DNA of 64,000 nt, taken from positions 35,709,000 to 35,772,999 of the forward strand of contig CM037588.1 in assembly GCA_021018995.1 (NCBI GenBank). Direction: 5' to 3'. Below the pieces are notes generated by a model that saw only the letters and a program-made list of their open reading frames with translations, had not been told where the DNA came from and did not search any database. Positions within the stretch are counted from its first letter, which is position 1. Every line of letters begins with the position of its first letter. Position numbers and translations under genes: made by a program. Source of the DNA: Chloranthus sessilifolius (taxonomy: Eukaryota; Streptophyta; Magnoliopsida; Chloranthales; Chloranthaceae). Below are positions 21,604-32,605 of the stretch, piece after piece.

Positions 21604-23285
21604 ACCCCTCAGGTGGCCAGCTCAGCAGCTCTACCTAAGATCTCCAGCTCTGTTGCTGAAACCTCTACATTTGTCAGATCTGAGCCTCCATCCACTTCTG
21701 TTGGTCCCAACTCAGTACCTCCACATGTTCCATTTGCACCCATACTCATCACCTCCACAACTGTGCTTATGCCTATTGGCAGCCCTGATATTACCAACCC
21801 CTCCTTCCATCAGCCTCTCTACCATCCATCTCAGCTCCCCTATCTTCCATTTCAGTTTCAATTCCTCCCAGTAGCTCTGTGACTCTTTCCACCATTATCA
21901 CATCCACACCTCTGTCAATCCCTCTTACCACAGACCCCATCCTTACCTTACCTGCATTACCCATCACATCCACCTATCAATGTAGGTCAGCTGCAACCCC
22001 TCCAGCCAGCCCATCCATCCCTGTTGTTGAACACTTGAGCCCTACACCATCTATATCAGTTGATCCATTTACCACTTCTCCACCATCCATACCCTTTGAC
22101 ACTAACACCACTTTCTCCTTCTCACCTACCTATCTTCTAGAGCTGGACCACCTGACCACTGAGGGAAATTCATTAGGTATGAATATACCCCCCTACCTGA
22201 CTCCCCACAACCTACCCATTTCTAGTCTACACCCACCCCACCTTTTCAACATGCCCCCACATCTCCCTTCCAACCCATTATCCCCATTCCACCTGTTACC
22301 CAAGCCCAAGTCCTACCTGAAGCCTCCACCCAAATACTTTCCCTTCTCACCACCATCCTTGCCCAGATCCAAACCAACATAGCTAACCAAGCTGCCATGG
22401 CCACCTGCCTACAAGCCATCTAATCAACCATAAGCCCTATTACCCTTACCTCCCAACCTCTTTCAGTCCCTACTCCTACATGCACCCCACCTCCATCTCC
22501 TTTAGAAACCACTACTGAGGTGGAACAACCAATCCCTAAACCCCCTACAACAGATTCCTCCACCCAAACAGACCCTGAGCCTAAAAATGAACCTGCATCC
22601 CCAACTATAGTAGCAACATTTGATGCTGCCACAGATGTGGAATACCTAATACCCACCTCATCCAAAGCCTCCCAAACAGAACCTGCGCTTGAACACCCTC
22701 AACCTTTACCCTCTTCATCCACCCCCTCTCCATTGCTGGTTGGCCCTTCTTCCAGTGTTGAGCAACCCATATTGCCTGCCTCTTCCTTCTACATACCTCC
22801 ATACTTAACCCTCCTACATGCCATGTAAAATAACCCATACCTCAAAAGGGATGTCATTAGAGGCATGGCTGACCTCAAAACCTCAATCAGGATGCCCTAT
22901 GATGCGAAGATAAATCAAATGAAACTGGATCACAAAATTGAGAGGTAGAGAATATCAAAGGACTTGAAAGAAATTCTGATTCAATTTGAAGATCAAAAGC
23001 ATACTATAACAATAGAGAAATTGAGAGCAGATGGACTCGGGAAAAGGTTAGCTGCCTCCAAAGAGATCACAAAGGCCACCCGGTAACTATATGAATCTCG
23101 AATTGAACTTGCTGAAAAGAAGGCAAAAATACTCGAAAGGAGAGTTGCTGAAATCACTACCAGAGAGCCTGCACAAGCAACTGAGACTACCCCTCCAGCC
23201 ACTTCACCTGCTGCTACTTTGAAGAAAGAAAAAGGGAAAAGGAGTCCAAGACACATCTGAAGCAGCTGAAGATTCTGATGATTAG
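21604..23285 (+). pseudogene. R1 accessory ORF, C-terminal part
   Basis: It resumes the frame left at 1096 with QVASSAALPKISSSVAET. A long Pro/Ser/Thr-rich low-complexity region follows (to about 22810), with stops and frameshifts near 21880 and 22382. Then comes a charged, coiled-coil-like segment (22970-23160) with RADGLGKRLAASKEITKATR and ELAEKKAKILERRVAEIT, and a Lys-rich tail (KKEKGKRSPRH). The same order of Pro-rich region, coiled coil and Lys-rich tail is seen in R5. Function unknown; no membrane segment that would suggest an envelope protein. Confidence 0.72.
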
Positions 23286-25196
23286 ATTTGCACATGTTAT
23301 TAGCTAGGATTTTTTTTGTATAATCTTTTTATAGTTATTTTCCCTAGCATTATACAATTTTGTGTTCTATTAAGGCAACTCTTTTTGTTAGTTTTTGTCT
23401 GATGCTTAGTAGGTCTACTTTAATTTTGTTAATTATTTGTTTATTCTATTTTATCTGTTTGTGTGAGTTTTGTCTGTTATTGTTACTTAGTCTGTTTGTT
23501 TCTAATTTTTACACCAACACCCTGCTGCACATATTCTTTATCTTTGAATCAGTGAGGACACTGCTCCTCATAGGTTTGGGGGTATGGCATGGTATGCCAA
23601 TGAATAGTTAATGTTAATGCGGCTATGTTAAATAAAATTTTTGAAAATAAAGTGATTTCCCACCTAATTTTTAAAAAAGGGGAAATTTTAAAAAAATTTA
23701 AACTGAATATTGTTGTAGCTCTAACACTGTCATGAAGCAAATGTCAAGAATTTTTCAAGAAAATCAATGTTTAGTGAACTTGAAAAGAGAGAAAATTGTG
23801 AGGATACCCCCAAAAATTTGATGAAAGACCATACCCAGTGAGATTTGGGCCTGAATAAAATTTCTTTGAGGAGTGTCTTGGCAATTTTTCTGCTTCAAGG
23901 ACTGATTAAATCTAGGCTTGCTCACTAGAAGTTAGGAAAATCCAATTTGAAACAACTTGACAGCACTCATGACATTGAGGGCATGAAGTAGGGAAATCTT
24001 TTGGACAGTTTGAGCCTAAAAATTTCCACCTTTGAACTGCCCTTGATACACACCATTTGAGCCTTAAAAATCTCAGTTTTTCTTTGATAAAAATGAGAAC
24101 ATTTGAACCCAAAACTCCTTGACCTGGTTTAGTTCACCCTTAATCTGAGAATTCAAGAAATAAAAGGAGAAGTAAGGTTAGAGGAGCAAGGTTTGATATT
24201 TGGTTGAAAGAGAAGAAAGTACATTTGGTGACAGTTGTGGCATTCCAACCAATAAAAAGAAAAATGGAGAAAAATACAAAAAAAAAAGTATACAAAAAGA
24301 AAAGAAAAATAGAAAAGCAAAACAAAAGAATGATAAAGAGAAGTAATCTCATTGGATATTTTGAAAAAGAAGAGAAGAAGTTGGCCACTTTGGCTCTGAA
24401 AATTTAAAAAGTAGATGGAATTGTGCTGAAATGAAGAAGGTGTTGTCATGACCACCTCCCTACTTTACTGATTTCTCAAATTTGAATCCTTTCTTACCCC
24501 TTTATTCTGTATAAACCTCACCCATAAGCAACATTACAACCCAATAAAAAGTCTTTACTGATCTGAAATGGATTGAGCTGTCATGTAGAGATGAGGATTT
24601 GTATAATCTATGGTGAAAAGAGCTAGAAGATTTCAGGAATTAGAGCAATGCCTATGCTCATGCATGCAGTCCTATTTCAGGGCTATAACTCCTCTTGAGT
24701 TGTGTGAAATGATACACCATTCTATTCTATTTTGAGTGACAACCCTAGTGAGACTTGGGTCTGACATTGAATTTGTTGGGGGCATGATCAAAACATTATT
24801 CTCAATTTGATGGTAAGCTCTACAATAATTTTCATACAAAATGCCTTGACATGAGCTGATTGATTGTGAAGGAATTATAGTAGAATTTCATATTTAAACT
24901 ATTGTGTTTCTACTGAGAATCCTCTATAATTGAATGAACAAGGTGTGGAATGAATTTTATTTTGCTTGAATTTTATTTTTAACATGCTGCATTAGTATCA
25001 ACTCAGTCATTGGAGATGTTTGTGGGCACCTTCACTGAAAACTCTCAGGAGACTCCACTCCTCCACTAGGGATCACCTAGGGGTTTAAAAGGCTTGATGC
25101 ATATGCTAAATGCATCTGTGCTCCCTACAGAAGTGGCATTTTTCATTTTTAATACTTGTTTTTAATTTCTCTTTTGCTTAGGGACTAGCAAAGCAT
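23286..25196 (+). other. R1 conserved 3' noncoding region
   Basis: No coding frame is supported. It contains the second polypurine tract at 23572-23587 and, at about 25025-25130, the strongly conserved block with ggagactccactcctccac and gggatcacctagggg. It aligns with 3141-4494 plus 13166-13362, 32606-34240 and 47693-49331. Confidence 0.8.
23572..23587 (+). promoter_or_regulatory. R1 second (internal) polypurine tract
   Basis: AGGTTTGGGGGTATGG, preceded by gaggacactgctcctcat. It lies 1.6 kb upstream of the terminal tract. Confidence 0.72.
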
Positions 25197-25209
25197 AGGT
25201 TTGGGGGTG
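25197..25209 (+). promoter_or_regulatory. R1 terminal polypurine tract
   Basis: AGGTTTGGGGGTG directly before the LTR start tgttaag at 25210. Confidence 0.85.
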
Positions 25210-25574
25210 TGTTAAGCAGTGAAAAATACCATTTTTTACCTCCTAACATGACCTTTGATGGACCTTTGAGTTGACTAATAATGTGTTTTGAGTGTATTTT
25301 GTAGATAAGCAATAAAATGCAGTCTTAGTATGGACATCCACCTAAAAGTGCCAAAGAAGCAATTTGCTGCTCAACATGTCCATATGCAGCCCAAAAAGCC
25401 AGCCATCAAGCAGTCCACATAACCCTAGAGCTCCACGACAATGATATGTGTCCACATGGGCACACAAGGGAGCAAGACCAACTACATCTGAGGAGGATCG
25501 AATCCCTCAAGAGGTGCTGAGTGTCGAACAGATGAAGAACAACACCCCAGAGCAGTATGCCAGCTGTGGAAGCA

Positions 25575-26215
25575 AAGGAGAAGACTTGTCGAGAGGTTAG
25601 TTTAACCTATCGAGAGGTCCTAATGCTTAAAAGTCAAGTTGTTGAGAGGTTACTCAAACTGTCGTGAGGTTTTAGAAGTATAGGCCAACCTGTCGGGTAT
25701 TGAGGTGGAAATGTTACGATCTCGCGAGGTTATAGCTACCTATTGAGAGGTTAGAGGTATAGTAGTGGATCCTGTCGAAGCCTTACCTGGAGGTGCAGGG
25801 GAAGTTGACAGATCCCAACTACATGTTAAGAAGTTCAACTGAACCTGTCGAACAGTGCAAGGCAACCTATCGATAACTTACCCGAAGCTACGCTCATTCT
25901 CACGAGGATTAAAGAACTTGTCGAGCACTCAACTGAAGACTATATAACAAGTCGACAGGTTGATTATAACCCATCGAGAGGATGAATGAAGAACTAGACA
26001 GAAGGTGAAAATGGGCTCCAATCCTGTCGACTAGTTCAACTGAACCTGTCGAGAAGTCTCCAATCCTGTCGATTAGTTCAACTGAACCTATTGAGAAGTC
26101 GCTAATCCTGTCGAAAGCCACATGAACCTATTGATTGAAGAGCCAAGCAGACTCAGAACCTATCGAGAGGTTCCTTGAACCTCTCGACACTCGAATTAGG
26201 AACCTCTCAATTCTT
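25575..26215 (+). repeat. U3 motif array of the R1/R3 LTR (TCGAGAGG type)
   Basis: Many copies of tcgagaggt, cctgtcga, cctatcgag and variants in both orientations, irregularly spaced, upstream of the TATA box. The spacer of R3 at 42635-42850 has the same TCGAGAGG variant. Confidence 0.78.
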
Positions 26216-26465
26216 TTCACAACTATTGCCAACTCCAGTGCTTTGTGCACACATTCCAAAGCACGTCAATGACCCTTGGGGGTATTTTTGGAACACAACT
26301 GAGCATGAATGGGAACCCTAACAACTTCACATGCACTTGTCCAGTTTGGACCAATCAGTGAAGAGCTTCTAAAAGAGAAATTAGCCACATCAGTAGCTTA
26401 GAATAACAGAATTATTCTCTTGATCGCTGATTGGCTGAAACGAATCTAAAGACATAAAGGAAGAG

Positions 26466-26473
26466 TATAAAAG
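26466..26473 (+). promoter_or_regulatory. Probable TATA box of the R1/R3 LTR
   Basis: TATAAAAG about 1.26 kb into the LTR and just after the motif array. Transcription would start near 26500. Confidence 0.55.
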
Positions 26474-27669
26474 CCTGAGGAACCTACAGAGCTAGGCATC
26501 CAAAAATTGGGAGAACCAGAGCCAAATCCGAATTCCATTTCCCTCTAAAAATTCCCTCACTCTCCCTTCTTCCCCCATTTTCTCCTTAGCCAATTATGGT
26601 TGGCTATACCTCTTCAGTAGCTAGGGTGAGGTTGAGAGCTATAAATTAAGAGTTTTAAAGGCTTTGTAGATGGATTGTATGGTGTACAGATTGCAGATTT
26701 GAGCACAATAGGATTGTAAGTTGTATTATTACAGTGTAATTTTGGGTTTTAAAGTTGATTCTAATATAAATTTTATTTTTCGGTATTTGATTTCCCTGGA
26801 TTAGATATCACTATGGATGCTTGAGCTTGTAGCCTGGTACCCACAACATTTGCAATAGCTTACCTATTCTGATCAAGATCCTTGAATTAGAACAATCTTC
26901 GGGATGATCAGTGACCATTTGAGTGGACATATCATAGCCTTAGGATTGCTCCAATTCTTTGGTTAAGATTAGATTCTTATATCTTGCATCTGAGCTTGTA
27001 GCCAGATGAAGGAATGTTGCACATCTGTCCTATGCATTGCCTTTGATCCAATTGATTTTCAGTAAAGACCAAAACCCCTAGCTGCTATTCTCCACCTTGT
27101 GATTTTAATCTTTTTCTCCATTCCCTTAAATCTAAGTTTTAATCAAGTTCGGGATCATTTTGTATTTGATTTTTATAGTTTTTTTAGTAAAGTAACATAT
27201 CTTAGAAACCTCTCCTCTTTCCTTCTTTGATCTAGTTTAAATTAGCATAGAGTGCCAGATCTGTAATAGATCTGGAGATTTACCTCATTTTAAAGCACAT
27301 TTCCCTATGGAGCTATCCTGACTTACCTATTAAAACTTGCTGCAACAACCCTGATTTTCGCAGGACTACTTGCTTACCTTGATCCCATCTCTCTGTGATT
27401 GTGCCTTTTATTTTAATGTTTTAACCATTTAATAGTTGTAAGGTAAGTAAGACAACAAGATTTACTACCTTTAGATCCATAACTCCCTGTGGGACAACCC
27501 TTACTTCATTTAAAATTTACTGTAACAACCTTATATCTTGCAGGTGGTGTTTGTATTCTAATTCCATCTTTAGCTCTCTTGTTTTATTTTTTTGCTATTC
27601 TTTATTTCTATCATATTTTGACAACTTTTATAATAAATAACAACAACACAAATCAAACCAACAAGTTTT

Positions 27670-27686
27670 TGGCGCCACTGCCGGGG
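27670..27686 (+). promoter_or_regulatory. R3 primer-binding site (tRNA-Asp type)
   Basis: TGGCGCCACTGCCGGGG, six bases after the LTR. Two bases from the canonical tRNA-Asp site. Confidence 0.85.
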
Positions 27687-27975
27687 AGATTTTTATCTAA
27701 GTAGTAGACCTGGGTTTTTCTTTATGTTGTGATTTAGATCTATTTTTTTTTTGTCTTTTTTGTGTTTGAATAAATTACTGCTGTAGTCTTTTGATTTTAA
27801 CAGATTTGAAGCAGTAGCAAAGAGGGGAGAAAATAACTTGCAGCTAGATCAGCCTCTGCTTTAGTTTGCATCTCTTTCTCCCTTGTTATAGTTTCATTTC
27901 TATAATCTTTAAAATTTAGCGGTACTGGTTAGTGATTTCTTTTATTTGCTATAATTTGTCTCTGCTATGTGTTGT

Positions 27976-29757
27976 ATGCTGGGAAGAAGGTCCCTCCATC
28001 ATGAAATCACATCATTGAATCTTGAAATTGAGAGAGTCCTTTGATCCAAGCCAGCAGAATACATCCCTGCTGAACATTAAGAAACATTTGAGATGGGTGA
28101 GTAGCCTAGACCCTCTTAGGGATTATTATGCAGCAGGGGCATATTTATCCCTTTTTTACATTCAATTCCCTACAGCTGAGGGTAACTATGAAATCAAACC
28201 TCAGACCATCAAGATGTTGCCATCTTCTCATGGGCTGAGTAAAGAAGTCCCTTACAAGCATATAGATGAGTTTATATCTTTGTGCACAACTTTTAAAATT
28301 GCTGGTCTGGGAGATGAAGCCACTAAGATGAGATTGTTTCCTTTTTCATTAAAGGATAAAGCTAGAAATTGGCTAAACAAGCTCCAAGTAAATAGCATTA
28401 TATCTTGGAATACCTTACCAAGCCAATTCTTGGCTAAATTCTTCCCAATAAGTAAGACTAGCCAGTTGAGGAAGAGCATTATCTCTTTCGCTTAGTTCCC
28501 AACTGAGAATTTTCATGAATCTTGGGAAAGATTTAAGGAACTACTAAGACAATGCCCACACCACCAAATACCTAAATGGCAGCTTGTTTAAAGCTTTTAC
28601 CAAGGGTTAGATTCTAAAAATAGACACATGGTGGATGCATCTTGTGGTAGCACATATCTCAACAAAACTGATGAGGAAGCATAGGATTTGTTTGATGTTA
28701 TAAGTGAAAACTCTATGCAACAGGAATCTCTGACAAGAAATGACATTGAGCCAACTACTAGAGCTACAAAAGAATCCACTTCAAAAGGGAAATTGTATGA
28801 ACTTAATGTATGCAATGACCTAGAAAGGAAAGTGGACAGTTTGTCACAAAATTTTGATAAATTACTGAGTGTGGTGCAACCCCAAAAAGCTGCACAGGTT
28901 GAGGAGGCATCTATGATATGCCAATCCCCCACACACTCCCTTCTACACTGTCCCTCTACTGGTCAATACCCAGAGTTAGTAATGGAGCATGCCAATGCTG
29001 CCCAATCTTATAGGTAGCAACGTGTTGGGTTTGCTTGGAGGAACCACCCTAACTTGAGGTGAAGACACGATAATTCAGAAATCTTAACAACAACAAGCAT
29101 TGCCCTACAGACCTCAATAGTATAATCAAGATTATTTCCCAAGAGATCAGTTCCCACAGCCAATGGCACAACAAAGTCAATGGACTTTACCACCAAACAG
29201 TGAATTCCCACAGTGGAAATTCATTACAAAACCTTAGCTCCCTATCACAAACAGTGAATTCCCACAACCAGAGAATCAAGAAAATAGAGGACCAACTTGG
29301 TCAAATCTCAAATGCTCTAACAAAAAGGAAAGTGGGCAGGCTCCCAAGTCAAACAATGACGAATCCCAATGGGCAATGCATGATAGGTGAAGCTTCTTCA
29401 ACTCATGAGGAAGCCAAGGCCATCACTACCTTGAGGAGTGGTAAAGTGGTGGACAACAAAGTGGTTTTTGAGGCAAAGAGAAGTGAAGGAGATGACCTGT
29501 TCCCTATCATGGAGCAGCAGTAGGAGGAACATAAAGGGGCTGTTGTGGAGCCCCAACAGAAAGAAAAAAATAAAAAGAAAAAAATTGATGAGAATGTTAG
29601 GCCAGCAGATGAGATACCAGCAGTAGCACATATGCCATTTCTTCAAGCTTTTAAAGGGCCTTCTCCTTTTAACAAGGAGAATGCTAGAATGGAGGAAATG
29701 ATGGACACATTTAAGCAAGTAAAAATTAATTTACCTTCCTTGATGCTATAAAGTAAA
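27976..29757 (+). pseudogene. R3 gag and start of linker
   Basis: The ATG at 27976 (MLGRRSLHHEI) is the counterpart of R2's gag start. Stops follow at about 28042 and 28078. The capsid-like block includes MLPSSHGLSKEVPYKHIDEF and MRLFPFSLKDKARNW. The zinc-knuckle-like motif keeps CQSPTHSLLHC but the first Cys reads Ser. A later segment has KKIEDQLGQISNALTKRK. The frame ends in the linker (INLPSLMLx) where R4 is inserted, and the conserved linker continues at 38770. Confidence 0.82.
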
Positions 29758-29775
29758 TCCTGGCTTATGCATAGT

Positions 29776-32592
29776 TGTCGGGGGATTTCTAGTGTGCTAA
29801 TTATTGTGTAATGATAAAAATAAAGTAAAATAAAGGATGGATTTAGCACATCTAAAATATCTTAGACCTGTAAGATACAGGGTCCATTGTAGCAAGTTTT
29901 GATAAGTAAGAGTTTGTTCAACAGGGAGTAGTGATCTAAACCTAGAAGGTATATAGTAGACCTCCAGATCTGGCTACAGATCTAATAATTCTAAGAAGAA
30001 AGATAGCTTTCCAGATGCTACTAGATCTAATATACAAAATAGAAATATAAAACTAAATCTAAAAGATGGAGGAAGATGGATGATAAAATAAAGATCAAAT
30101 GGAGAGAAATAGGCAGCCAGGGATTGGTTCGCATTACAAATTAATCGAATCAAAGGCATTGTATAGATTTGATTTGCTATAATCCACTTTTCTGGCTCCA
30201 AGCTTCCCAGGGTTCCCTCGACAGATGTGAGGTATAAGAATCCAATCTTAACTAGAGAATTGAAGCAATTCTAAGGCTACGATCTGTCCACTTTAATGGG
30301 CACAGACCATCCTATAGATTGTTCCAATCCTTTGATCTTAATTAGAATAGGAAAACCATTGCAGACGCTATAGATGCTAGGCTACCAGCTCCCCGTTTCC
30401 TACTGGCATCCTTAGGAATATCCTATCAAGGGAAATCAAATACGAAAAAGTGAAATATAGATCAGAATCACCTTTAAAATCCACAATCACTGTAATCTTA
30501 CAGCTCTTGAGCTCAGCTCTGCAATCTTGTACAATATCAATCTATTCACAAATTCTTTGAAACTTTCAAAATATAATTACAAAATAGATCTAGACTGCTT
30601 ATTTAGATCTAATCCAACATGCTGGATTAGGGAGAGAAGGGGGAAGAGAAAAAGGAAAAATAAAACTAAAATCGAAACCTAAATGAGATAAGGAAAACCG
30701 AGGCTATTCCATGGATTCCTTGTTGAGAAATTGCAACAGCAAGGAGTTCTATTTATACATTTGTAGTGATTCATGTGCTTTGGATTTCAGCCAATCAAAG
30801 GAGAGAATTTGATGCTTTGGAGTTCCCAAAACTGCCCTTGCCAACCAAAAATAATTTCAGCTGCACCATTCACTAATTTTCGTAGATATCTTGCCCATGT
30901 GCAACTACCTCTGTTTTGAAGTTTCCAAAACTATCCCTGCTATCCCTTAATATTTGCAGCAGCATTCCTTAGATAATTGCGCCAATTTGCTGAAAATGCC
31001 CACAAAATAATTACCCTGGCTGCCCCAAAATACCCCTGCCGTCCAACAATATTTTTTCATGAAACCCAAAAATAGCTTCAGCTGCACACCTAAAATATTT
31101 GCCCGAACTGCTGAGACTATTCACAACTTCGCCTCCTATTGGCTGCCTAGATCCCCCAAAATAGCCTTGTTGCTGTTTGAAATGAATGGCTCTTAAATTC
31201 TGTAGCTTTGGCACTGAGGTGGAGAAGATGAAGTGCAGCACCTTCAGGTAAGGTGTCGTGAGGATGGTGAAGGTAGGTTATAATTCGTGAGGATATAGGC
31301 TGCAGGGAAGAAGATCTCGATAGGTTTGGTGAAGGTGTTGAGGTGCTCCTCGACAGGATGTGGGAGAAAGTTGCTTGCTAGTCGAGAGGATAGATGAGAA
31401 TGGGGGTTGCTTTAGCAAGATGTCAAGATGTTGGTTGAGGAGCTTGAGAGGTTGGGTTGCTTGCTGAAGTAGCTGTCGAGAGGTTGGAAAGGAGGGGCTG
31501 TAGCAAGTTGTCGTGAAGATTTAGGGGGGCAACTCTAGAGGTTTGGAGCTGGGGACTTTGCATGTTGTGAGGATTAAATGGGCTAATGAAGAAAGTGGTC
31601 GATAGGTTAAAGGATCAAGGGGTCGACAGGTTGGCTGTATGGGGGCTTTAAGTTGCTGGTCGACATGTCTAGTAGAGCTGCAAGTCGAGAGGATTGTATG
31701 GGAGGTTTAATGAACCAGTCGACAAGATGAAAGGCTTAAGTGATCGACAGGTTCAAAGTGTATTGCAGCTGGGTATTTTGATAGGTTTGAGGCTGGAGAC
31801 TGTAATGGAGTCGTGAGGATGCATGGGAGGTTTAGTTGCTGCTCAAGAAGATAAGGCTGGGGATTTCACATGCATTTCGAGAGGATTGATGGGGGCTTGC
31901 CCAGGTGGTCGATGTGTTGGGAGAATGGACACAATGATCCGTTCGAGAGGTTTAAATCCGGTAGCTTAAAAGCTCGAGAGGTTCTTCAATGTGGCATAGC
32001 TCAACAATCCTCTCGACAGGTTGGCTTTCTCCTCATAGCAGCTCTCGACAAGTCTGCCTCCAGCTATATGAATACCTTAACATATTGGGTACCAGCTTCA
32101 AGTGCACCCTAGCTGCTCTACACTTCTCGACAAGTTCCTTTTATAATATACGCAGCTACTCAAGAATGTACATCACATAAATAGCATCACATTTTCAATG
32201 GTGCTCGCAGCAACAGCAACTTGGTCTTCAACAGGTCGAGGATGCTACGTGGGTTCAATGCATGTGCAGTTGCTGCTCACTAAATACAGATCTGCATGAG
32301 TACAGCTACAAGGATCCCTTTAGCAGGTCTTGTATACCTCTAATCCATCATTAATCTGCAAGGTTCAAGCTGCTGTTTTCTTCCTCTATCGCACCATTCC
32401 ATTCACCTCTCATTCCCAGCTGTTGCTTAATTCCAAAATTCCTCTAAATGGCGGTTTTTAATGGAAAACTACAATGAGGCTGTGATTAACTCCTTGCTGC
32501 AAAACAACACTAGAAACAAGTATTAAATACTCTGAGTCCTATCAAAAGCCAAATTTAAAGGGGTATAAAATGGTATAAAATAGTGACTAACA
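29776..32592 (-). repeat. R4 3' LTR
   Basis: 2,817 bases, plus-view ends tgtcgggg ... gactaaca. TATA box in minus sense at 30750-30758 (TATAAATAG). Motif array with TCGAGAGG, TCGACAGG and TCGATAGG variants at about 31310-32135. Conserved block at 30274-30312. Confidence 0.9.
30750..30758 (-). promoter_or_regulatory. Probable TATA box, R4 3' LTR
   Basis: In sense TATAAATAG. The same site is kept in the other LTR at 36928-36936. Confidence 0.55.
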
Positions 32593-32605
32593 CACCCCCA
32601 AACCT
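32593..32605 (-). promoter_or_regulatory. R4 terminal polypurine tract
   Basis: In sense AGGTTTGGGGGTG abutting the 3' LTR. Confidence 0.85.

Larger units (their letters stand above)
1..27663 (+). mobile_element. R1: outer Athila-like Ty3/gypsy element, 5' part outside window, interrupted by R2
   Basis: Seen: an accessory ORF at 1-1096 and its continuation from 21604, a second polypurine tract at 23572, conserved 3' noncoding sequence, a terminal polypurine tract at 25197-25209 and an LTR at 25210-27663. Bases 1097-21603 belong to the inserted R2. Removing R2 and one copy of the 5-bp duplication (1092-1096 gcccc, 21604-21608 acccc) restores the same reading frame. The gag-pol half lies left of the window. 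The 3' LTR also serves as the 5' LTR of R3 by position. Confidence 0.8.
25210..27663 (+). repeat. LTR shared in position by R1 (3' LTR) and R3 (5' LTR)
   Basis: 2,454 bases, TG...CA ends (tgttaag ... accaaca). A polypurine tract abuts its left end and a PBS follows its right end, so it could belong to either neighbour. It holds a TCGAGAGG/TCGACAGG motif array (25575-26215), TATAAAAG at 26466-26473 and the conserved block (26901-26940). Near the 3' end two similar stretches (about 27290-27365 and 27475-27545) show an internal duplication. No partner LTR is in the window. Confidence 0.88.

Noticed and set aside
21609..22838. Minus-strand Gly/Val-rich ORFs opposite the R1 accessory ORF
   Set aside because: They mirror the Pro/Ser/Thr-rich coding frame on the plus strand.
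24140..24455. Phe-rich minus-strand ORFs that look like membrane proteins
   Set aside because: They read through purine-rich noncoding sequence of R1's 3' region; similar frames in R4 (33408-33682) come from the same low-complexity stretch.
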